Of a stretch of 10,307 nt of DNA, positions 1 to 4,512 are shown one piece after another. Position numbers and translations under genes: made by a program. Within the stretch, counting starts at the first letter, position 1; each line of letters begins with the position of its first letter. The notes below the pieces were generated by a model. The model worked only from the letters and a program-made list of their open reading frames with translations. It was not told the origin of the DNA and searched no databases. Source of the stretch: Desulfobacteraceae bacterium (GTDB lineage: Bacteria > Desulfobacterota > DSM-4660 > Desulfatiglandales > Desulfatiglandaceae); the NCBI GenBank assembly GCA_030611815.1, contig JAUWPC010000104.1, forward strand, positions 1-10,307, given 5' to 3'.

Positions 1-139
1 TGTTGAGAGGGAAAGCGTACGCAGAAGCCCTCTCGGGTAAGGTTTAGTCAACCGCCCGATAGTGTCACTCTATTTTATAGAGTTACGTGAGTCAAGCGAG
101 GTGAAGGGTGTATGCCCTGGATCTGATCCATAGCCCCGA
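1..139 (+). repeat. Left arm of a 139-bp inverted repeat
   Basis: These bases match the reverse complement of 9742-9880 at 135 of 139 positions (differences at 81, 87, 108 and 120). Similarity stops sharply at 139/140; on the other side the window begins, so the repeat may continue to the left. The unit is foldable: GAGAGGG and CCCTCTC form a 7-bp stem around the palindrome GCGTACGC (about 5-34), and ACTCTA/TAGAGT closes a second hairpin near 68-84. I do not recognise the family. It could be a mobile non-coding element or the end of a larger retroelement. Confidence 0.9.
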
Positions 140-445
140 GAAGGGGGAATTTTGGGAATGTGCCGATCCCGTGCAACGGGGCGCAGGCAATACGGGGAAT
201 GCGTTAGAGACGAGTGTTTTCCAACACTCCGGGGTCTCAGACAGCATCGAGCTTGACAACGACGATGGAGTAACCAGGCGAGTCCCGCGGGAGAAGGGGC
301 TGTTTCGGTGAAATGAATCACGACGTATGGAGAAAATACAGAACGCCTGACCTTTCGTATTTGGGATTGATTGGACTGGCCCCCATCTTACACTCAAGAG
401 GTCAAATGCGAAAAGGATACCCCAAGAATAACATCAAATCGCAAG
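140..445. other. Gene-free stretch with strong hairpins (possible structured RNA or group II intron-like remnant)
   Basis: No open frame here looks like a real gene. The first half is dense in potential RNA stems: CCCG/CGGG around 168-180; a two-part hairpin 207-238 (GAGAC/GTCTC enclosing GAGTGTT/AACACTC with a 4-base loop); and the palindrome TCCCGCGGGA at 283-292. It continues directly from the repeat arm, so both may belong to one structured element. The look is that of a ribozyme or intron fragment, but I could not identify a group II domain V or a reverse transcriptase. Bases from about 330 to 445 show nothing I can assign. Confidence 0.35.
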
Positions 446-631
446 CTACTTTTTTTTCGGCTTAATCCTCTTTAGAAATTCCCAAACGGGCAATGCTGCC
501 AATCCACCAACAATCCCAGAAAGGTAACTTGGCATTACAATATCAAATGAGGACCGCCAAATGACACCTACGATAAAGCTAACGACTATCATTGAAATAA
601 TGGTTATGAGAAATCGCTTCCAGAAGGACAT
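446..631 (-). CDS. Small two-helix membrane protein, unknown function
   Basis: I do not recognise this 61-residue protein. The start is set by a very good ribosome binding site, GGAGGTGAAC directly before the ATG at 631; a longer open frame upstream reads into a transposase remnant and is not part of the gene. Two hydrophobic segments are visible, about residues 7-24 and 35-52, separated by a short polar loop, and the protein ends in a lysine-rich tail (KRIKPKKK). That pattern suggests a small inner-membrane hairpin with the basic tail in the cytoplasm. It stands alone on this strand between a structured repeat region and a RAYT remnant. The strong start signal and the clean hydrophobic pattern argue that it is real. 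Confidence 0.6.
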   Translation of the reverse strand: MSFWKRFLITIISMIVVSFIVGVIWRSSFDIVMPSYLSGIVGGLAALPVWEFLKRIKPKKK

Positions 632-639
632 GTTCACCT

Positions 640-797
640 CCAAATGATTCGCCCCTTTTCTCCTGTTCATAACGTGATACCACCCTGCCCGCCACCCGCC
701 CGGCATCGCAAGGCATTAGCCGAGGTGGACGGGTCGCGAGCCGCTCAGGCGAGGCAGGCGGGACATTCGGATATTGTATTTTCAGTGGCCTGGACAT
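640..797 (-). pseudogene. RAYT (REP-associated Y1 transposase) N-terminal remnant split by a REP-like insert
   Basis: Reading from the ATG at 797, the first twelve residues (MSRPLKIQYPNV) match the usual start of REP-associated tyrosine transposases. In an intact member the continuation would be a W-Y-H-V-M-N-R segment. That segment is present, but only about 76 bases later and in another frame (GWYHVMNRRKG at about 685-653). The bases between, roughly 686-761, are a GC-rich REP-like sequence. After KGANH the match ends and the start signal of the small membrane gene begins. No catalytic residues remain, so this is a dead fragment. Confidence 0.6.
651..746. repeat. REP/RAYT repeat, copy 1
   Basis: This stretch recurs in the same orientation at 2978-3074 with only a few differences. 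It consists of a GC-rich, partly palindromic REP-like part (ACCCG ... CGGGT arms around a GGCATCGCAAGGC core) joined to the first codons of a RAYT (YHVMNR). Copy 1 is flanked by the RAYT start on one side and by the small membrane gene on the other. Confidence 0.8.
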
Positions 798-838
798 GGC
801 ACATCACTACACATTCAACAATATGGGCCAAGAGTAGA

Positions 839-850
839 CTTGATGACCCC
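839..850. repeat. TTGATGACCCC end motif beside the RAYT remnant
   Basis: The 11-mer TTGATGACCCC abuts the truncated 3' end of the RAYT fragment at 851 and occurs again at the very end of the window (10297-10307). Short GACCCC-type motifs are common at the ends of RAYT-associated elements, so this may be an element boundary. With only two copies visible this is an inference. Confidence 0.35.
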
Positions 851-1048
851 TTATATTAAAATGTCGTAGTGATTGGTCATAAGCACATAGCAGTGTAATT
901 TATATCCATACTTGTCTTGAGCAGTTCCTAAATATTCTCTGAATTTTTGATAATCATATTCTGAAAAATAGATCTTTCTGCGTTCATTTCCTCGCGCGGT
1001 TACATGATAAAAGGCCCCCTCATATTCCAAACGTAATTGCCTATCCAT
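851..1048 (-). pseudogene. Truncated REP-associated tyrosine transposase (RAYT, IS200-like Y1 fold)
   Basis: The 65 residues start like a typical RAYT (MDRQLRLEYEGAFYHVTARG, then NERRKIYF) and run to YVLMTNHYDILI. Intact members are generally more than 200 residues long and carry an H-x-H metal-binding motif in the segment NHYHLL. Here the sequence breaks exactly there: the first histidine is kept, the second is replaced by aspartate, and a stop follows two codons after ILI begins. The catalytic tyrosine region is missing. The ATG lies 6 bp after the stop of the BtuF-like gene, on the same strand, so the element inserted at the end of that gene. It is inactive. Confidence 0.8.
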
Positions 1049-1054
1049 AATTAA

Positions 1055-1885
1055 TCACTTTGTCCCATGTCTAGCCCCGACCCCGTTACTCCCAGTTACT
1101 CCCATGTCCCTCAGATCGCACGGGTACAGCGTCTGAAACAAAAGTTCGGCCATATCAACAATTCGGGGACCGGTGCGGCAGGTCAGCCCGCAGGGGAACT
1201 GATACAACTTTCCATTTCGGACGGACTTGAGCGATCTCCAGTCGGGATCGGCCTTAAGTCGTGGTACGCGGTGTTTATCGGAACCGCAAATAAACACCAT
1301 GTCCGGGTCCCATGTTTTGAACTGTTGGAAAGAAACCTTCGGGTAGGCGCCATCGATTCCGGTTGACACGTTGATCCCTCCGCCACGCGCAATTACATCA
1401 TATTGGAACGATTGGGGTCCCGCAACCATCAATTTGTCATTTTCGATTTCCAGCACACGCGATACGGCAGGGCGCTCGGAGGGCGCGATCCGCCCTACGC
1501 GTCTGGATAGATTGTCGAGCCGGTGTTGCAATCCACCGACCAGTTTCTGTGCAGCATCCTCTTCACCGAGCAACTTCCCGAGATGCAGCATGTCTGTCAA
1601 TGCGTCCGGGATACTGTGCGGGTTAAACAGTTCAAGCTGAATTCCCATGGGTTCCAAAAACGGCCTGATATGCTGATGCGCTGTTTCCAGGCCAAAAATC
1701 AGATCCGGATCAAGGGCCTTGATACGATCCATGTCCGGTTTGAACCAGGAACAGACATGAGGTTTGGCGTGGGCTTCGGACGGATAGTCGCAGGCGTCGG
1801 TGACGCCGACCACCCGGTCTCCGATATCCAACGCAAAGAGTGTTTCGGTAATGGACGGTGTGAGGGATACGATACGAATTGTCAT
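1055..1885 (-). CDS. BtuF-like helical-backbone metal/cobalamin-binding protein, no signal peptide
   Basis: The 276-residue protein belongs to the periplasmic-binding-protein-like family with a helical backbone (BtuF/FhuD type). The start RIVSLTPSITETLFALDIGD followed by VVGVTDACDYP is typical, as are DPDLIFG near 60-66 and the second-lobe GGGINV segment. The ATG at 1885 has GGAG six bases upstream; an in-frame TTG four codons earlier overlaps that site and is unlikely. There is no signal peptide or lipobox: the mature fold begins at once, so it should stay in the cytoplasm. Family members carry cobalamin or chelated metal to ABC importers, but no importer genes are here. The last dozen or so residues (about GSNGVGARHGTK) are read from repeat DNA of the neighbouring RAYT element. 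The ligand is not provable from sequence. Confidence 0.8.
   Translation of the reverse strand: MTIRIVSLTPSITETLFALDIGDRVVGVTDACDYPSEAHAKPHVCSWFKPDMDRIKALDPDLIFGLETAHQHIRPFLEPMGIQLELFNPHSIPDALTDMLHLGKLLGEEDAAQKLVGGLQHRLDNLSRRVGRIAPSERPAVSRVLEIENDKLMVAGPQSFQYDVIARGGGINVSTGIDGAYPKVSFQQFKTWDPDMVFICGSDKHRVPRLKADPDWRSLKSVRNGKLYQFPCGLTCRTGPRIVDMAELLFQTLYPCDLRDMGVTGSNGVGARHGTK
1085..1104. repeat. Tandem 10-bp repeat at the 3' end of the BtuF-like gene
   Basis: GTTACTCCCA occurs twice without a gap. It lies inside the last codons of the BtuF-like gene, next to TAGCCCCGACCCCGTT (1072-1087), a 16-mer that recurs inverted at 9735-9750 at the edge of the right repeat arm. This marks the border between gene and mobile-element DNA. 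Confidence 0.6.
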
Positions 1886-1928
1886 GTATTGCTCCAAAAA
1901 TATGGGAAGGGTTCAAGTCTTCAGTGAG

Positions 1929-2672
1929 TTATATTAACTTTAGACAAGAGTCAACGGCAGACCCCTTTATTTTCAGCACTTTGAATCCATAGGGACAGAC
2001 TGCTGAGCAAATTCCGCAATTATGCCCCTTGTGGTACTGAAAGTAGTGTTCCTTTTTCCATTGATCGCATGCTTGTACATCCAATATTTCTTCGCGCGGC
2101 AATCCTGGATACCATGCGTTACCTGTCAATGCCTTTGCAGGGCAGACTTCTACGCAGCGCGTACAACTACCGCAGAAGCTTCTTTCTATCGGTGGCCCAC
2201 ATGGAATTTCAATGTCGGTGAAAACGGTTCCCAATCGAATCCATGACCCGAACGGGCGCGTGATAAGTTGACAATGACGGCCTACCCAGCCCAAGCCTGC
2301 TCTTGTTGCTGCAGTTTTGTGGGGAAAGTCCCCTTTGATGTTGACCGTGTCGGTCCGATCCGAGGCCGCCAGCGGTTTGGAACGAAAACCTCTGAGTTTG
2401 ATTTCGGCTGCTAATGCTATTGATAGTTCATTGATATGGTTGTTCACTTTGGCATACTCATCAGCATATGCTTGGTTAGGCCCATTCTGAATTTTGACCA
2501 TTATTTGGGGGTTCATTGGAATAGCCCATGAAAGAGCGAAAGGAAATCTTTGTCCTGTTTCATCCTGGGGTGTGGAAAAACCCCGAAGATTTGCCGCCCG
2601 CCACAGCGCAATCTCGTGTACATCCATCCACTCAGTAAGCCAGATGGGGGCAACTATTGATGCATCAGACAA
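1929..2672 (-). CDS. QueG-like 4Fe-4S double-cluster protein (short epoxyqueuosine reductase relative)
   Basis: This 247-residue protein shows the core of the QueG family: KTAATRAGLGWVGRHCQLI (about 119-137) followed by GSWIRLGTVFTD, matching the AGLGW-GKH and GSW-x-LGE blocks of epoxyqueuosine reductase. Two cluster sites follow: C167-x2-C170-x2-C173-x3-CP177, then C202 with C219-x2-C222-x3-CP226. QueG itself is around 350-380 residues and has extra C-terminal repeats; this form is short, as in many uncharacterised anaerobe proteins. The start is TTG at 2672, set by AGGAGG seven bases upstream; the ATG just after that site is in another frame and stops at once. It is followed 43 bp later by the BtuF-like gene on the same strand, probably one transcript. 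Fe-S redox function is likely, the substrate unknown. Confidence 0.8.
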   Translation of the reverse strand: MSDASIVAPIWLTEWMDVHEIALWRAANLRGFSTPQDETGQRFPFALSWAIPMNPQIMVKIQNGPNQAYADEYAKVNNHINELSIALAAEIKLRGFRSKPLAASDRTDTVNIKGDFPHKTAATRAGLGWVGRHCQLITRPFGSWIRLGTVFTDIEIPCGPPIERSFCGSCTRCVEVCPAKALTGNAWYPGLPREEILDVQACDQWKKEHYFQYHKGHNCGICSAVCPYGFKVLKIKGSAVDSCLKLI

Positions 2673-2677
2673 ATCAT

Positions 2678-2683
2678 ACCTCC
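2678..2683 (-). promoter_or_regulatory. Ribosome binding site that fixes a TTG start
   Basis: AGGAGG on the minus strand lies seven bases before TTG at 2672. The closer ATG, one base after it, opens only a seven-codon frame, so the Fe-S protein most likely begins at TTG. Confidence 0.65.
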
Positions 2684-2694
2684 TATTTCTTATG

Positions 2695-2735
2695 TAGTGT
2701 CCGAACGAAAATTAGGATTTTTCGTTCAGGCACTA
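2695..2735. repeat. 41-bp palindrome upstream of the QueG-like gene (MITE or IS-end pair)
   Basis: The arms TAGTGTCCGAACGAAAA and TTTTCGTTCAGGCACTA pair over 17 bases with one mismatch and one G-T wobble, around a 7-base loop. It sits about 12 bases before the ribosome binding site of the Fe-S gene. It resembles two abutted transposon ends. A bidirectional terminator or an operator is also possible, since the inner arms are A- and T-rich. Confidence 0.7.
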
Positions 2736-2939
2736 TGTATTTGTTGCATATAACGGCAGCGGTGTGGGGCTGGGCGGTCTAATGGAACCTAACGTTTTAT
2801 GAACAAATGAATATAGGGCTCTTTGCTTGGCGCATAGTCAGAGAAGAATATATCTGCTGGTACGACTTTTTCAGCCTTGAGTCAGTTTGCAATTGACTGC
2901 CAGTTCGGTGCGATTTCCTATTGGGTCTTTAATTAAGAG
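2736..2939 (-). pseudogene. Intergenic debris with a C-terminal scrap of a VOC (glyoxalase-fold) gene
   Basis: On the minus strand, 2939-2871 reads as a run ending KDPIGNRTELAVN, then CKLTQG and a stop. The block K-D-P-x-G-N-R-x-E-L is the usual C-terminal signature of glyoxalase/bleomycin-resistance (VOC) proteins, where the glutamate is a metal ligand. Nothing upstream continues the domain: the next bases are RAYT/REP repeat. The remaining part to 2736 holds no gene that I can see. A 22-codon match could arise by chance, so the call is tentative. Confidence 0.35.
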
Positions 2940-2968
2940 TCAAGCAACGACTTGACCCCTAGCATTCG

Positions 2969-3013
2969 TTATACCCCGCCCCTTCTCCCCCTGTTCATAA
3001 CGTGATACCACCC
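2969..3013 (-). pseudogene. RAYT N-terminal fragment (second copy)
   Basis: In the frame next to that of kup the minus strand reads GWYHVMNRGRRGGV and then a stop. This is the first conserved block of a REP-associated transposase. It forms the outer end of the repeat copy that replaced the kup 3' end. Confidence 0.6.
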
Positions 3014-3074
3014 TGCCCGCCACCCGCCCGGCATCGCAAGGCATTAGCCGAGGCGGACGGGTCGCGAGCCGCTC
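2978..3074. repeat. REP/RAYT repeat, copy 2, fused to the kup 3' end
   Basis: This is nearly identical to 651-746 and in the same orientation. The kup match ends at codon GRE, and the repeat begins with GAGCGGCTCGCGACC on the minus strand. It therefore supplies about 35 foreign residues (beginning RLATRPPRLMPCDAG) to the kup frame. Confidence 0.85.
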
Positions 3075-4147
3075 TCGACCTAAGAACAAGCTTGCGTTTT
3101 CGATTTTGAATTCCAGTCCCTTTTCATGCAGTAAGGTAAGAATCGTACCATATTTCGGTTCTTCCATGAACCCATAGCGGGCATCTATGCGATAAAAACC
3201 ACCGCCGAGCTTTTCAACTTCAATTTTGTCCAAACTTGGGATTCGTGGGATATCTTCCGTCTTGAAGTGGAGGAATACAATCTCGGAATGCAGGATTTTG
3301 TTATGAGTCAAATTATGTACGAGGGCGGCCGGCACAACGCTACGATTTCCTGAAAGAAAAATGGCTTGCCCCCTGATCTTTTGAGGGGGATTCTTTTCCA
3401 GGGTTTTTTTGAACTCACCGAATGTCGGCGTAAGTCTTTTTATCTGATCCGCCAGAATTGCCCGGCCTTGTTTCCACGTTAACATCAGCGTGAAGATGAT
3501 GGCGCCAATGACCAGCGGAAACCAGGCACCGTGAAATATTTTAGTGAGGTTGGCACAGAAAAAGGAGAAATCTACTAAAAAAAACAGACCCGACAAAATA
3601 CCTGCGATGATCCGAACCCCTTCTACGGCGCTCAGTACCGAAATGGCAGGGGTGATCATACCGTCCCCATAGAGCAGACAGGCCGCAAAGAGACCGATCA
3701 ACACGAGACCCCATTGGCCCCTCTTGTTTCTTGCATTTTTTTTTGTATCTTTGGATTTGAGGAGTGCAGTCAGGGCGAGGACACCGCCTTCACCATGGTT
3801 ATCTGCTCTGAGGATGAAGGTTAGATATTTGAGGGTAACGATGATCACCAAAGCCCAGAATAAGAGAGAAAGAATCCCGAATACATTCCCCTGGGTCACG
3901 GCAATGCCATATTCTCCATGGAAACATTCGCGAAGGGCATAAAGCGGGCTAGTGCCAATATCGCCGAAGACAACGCCTAATGCGGCAACCGACAGACGAG
4001 CAAGTTGAGGGTTGCCCAAATCCTTATGCGGAGTATGCGTATCCGTTTTTTCAGGGTGTTTATAAGGGCCTTGATGATAGGAATTCATGAACTCAGGGCT
4101 CAGGACTTAGTCACACTCGATTTACCTTTATAAAACGATAATACTCA

Positions 4148-4161
4148 AGTTTTTAAAAACT
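4148..4161. promoter_or_regulatory. 14-bp perfect palindrome at the predicted kup transcription start
   Basis: AGTTTTTAAAAACT is its own reverse complement and overlaps the base next to the predicted -10 box and start point of the minus-strand promoter. The place is right for a repressor operator. It could also be just an AT-rich coincidence. Confidence 0.4.
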
Positions 4162-4189
4162 CTATAGCATGAGAGGATAGTATATTCAA
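4161..4189 (-). promoter_or_regulatory. Predicted sigma-70 promoter of kup
   Basis: On the minus strand TTGAAT (4189-4184) and TATAGA (4166-4161) are separated by 17 bases. Transcription would begin near 4154, leaving an untranslated leader of about 65 bases before the kup ATG at 4088. No strong ribosome binding site precedes that ATG. Confidence 0.5.
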
Positions 4190-4420
4190 TGTCTAAAGGA
4201 TAAAGGGATCGCCAGTTTCCCTTTGAGGCATATGCCTGATGATTTCTTCAAAACCGGCCAAAGAATCTAACGGAGTGGTATGTCCGGATTAGGCCTAAAT
4301 AGTGTCAATTTCCAATAAATTCCAGCCCTCGAAGGTCCGGTAATATTTCAACCCATATTCCTAAAAAGCCTCTGAACCGCAATCCAGCCCGATGCCCTAT
4401 ATGTTGTGGTCATTTTTTCC
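4190..4420. other. Divergent intergenic region between kup and the ech operon
   Basis: Together with its flanks this makes 424 bases without a gene (4089-4512). Apart from the two predicted promoters, the palindrome and the ech leader hairpin, I see no gene, RNA or repeat in it. Confidence 0.5.
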
Positions 4421-4449
4421 TTGACTCACAAGGGGGATTTCTCTATAGT
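4421..4449 (+). promoter_or_regulatory. Predicted sigma-70 promoter of the ech operon
   Basis: TTGACT (4421-4426) and TATAGT (4444-4449) are spaced by exactly 17 bases, each one base from consensus. The start point would be near 4456, giving a leader of roughly 57 bases. The next hairpin overlaps the ribosome binding site. Confidence 0.7.
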
Positions 4450-4486
4450 CCTCCACCGAAAAGCAAGTTCTTATCACCTCACCTCA

Positions 4487-4506
4487 CCGAACGTAACGAT
4501 TCGGGG
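4487..4506 (+). promoter_or_regulatory. Leader hairpin overlapping the echA ribosome binding site
   Basis: CCGAA (4487-4491) pairs with TTCGG (4500-4504) around an 8-base loop. The 3' arm runs into GGGGAA, the probable Shine-Dalgarno sequence, six bases before the ATG at 4513. Folding would partly hide the start signal. With a 5-bp stem the effect may be weak. Confidence 0.35.
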
Positions 4507-4512
4507 AACTCC

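Larger units (their letters stand above)
2940..4088 (-). pseudogene. kup: Kup-type K+ transporter with internal in-frame deletion and REP-derived C-terminus
   Basis: The open frame has 382 codons, but Kup proteins usually have about 620 residues. Residues 30-157 are a normal Kup N-terminal part: LGVVFGDIGTSPLYAL (37-52), the ADNHGEGG loop (95-102) and LLYGDGMITPAISVLSAVEG (138-157). At about residue 160 (base 3609) the sequence jumps to a segment that normally lies some 280 residues later: LFFLVDFSFFCANLTKIFHG, then WFPLVIGAIIFTLMLTWK. The central membrane helices are lost in frame. The cytoplasmic C-domain follows up to FLGRE (334-339), after which the frame runs into the REP/RAYT repeat and stops at 2940. 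The last 40 or so residues of normal Kup are missing. Transport is very unlikely. A promoter is still visible upstream. Confidence 0.85.

Noticed and set aside
108..311. 67-codon open frame in the left repeat region
   Set aside because: No good start signal and no family; its first residues also appear at the other repeat arm as non-coding DNA. Hairpin density points to RNA or repeat instead.
651..746. CRISPR repeat
   Set aside because: Only two copies more than 2 kb apart, with transposase codons inside; there is no spacer array.
2740..2808. Possible integron attC site (TATAACGG ... CCTAACG)
   Set aside because: The ends look suggestive, but the core sites do not fit RYYYAAC/GTTRRRY and the internal boxes are not convincing. 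No integrase is in the window.
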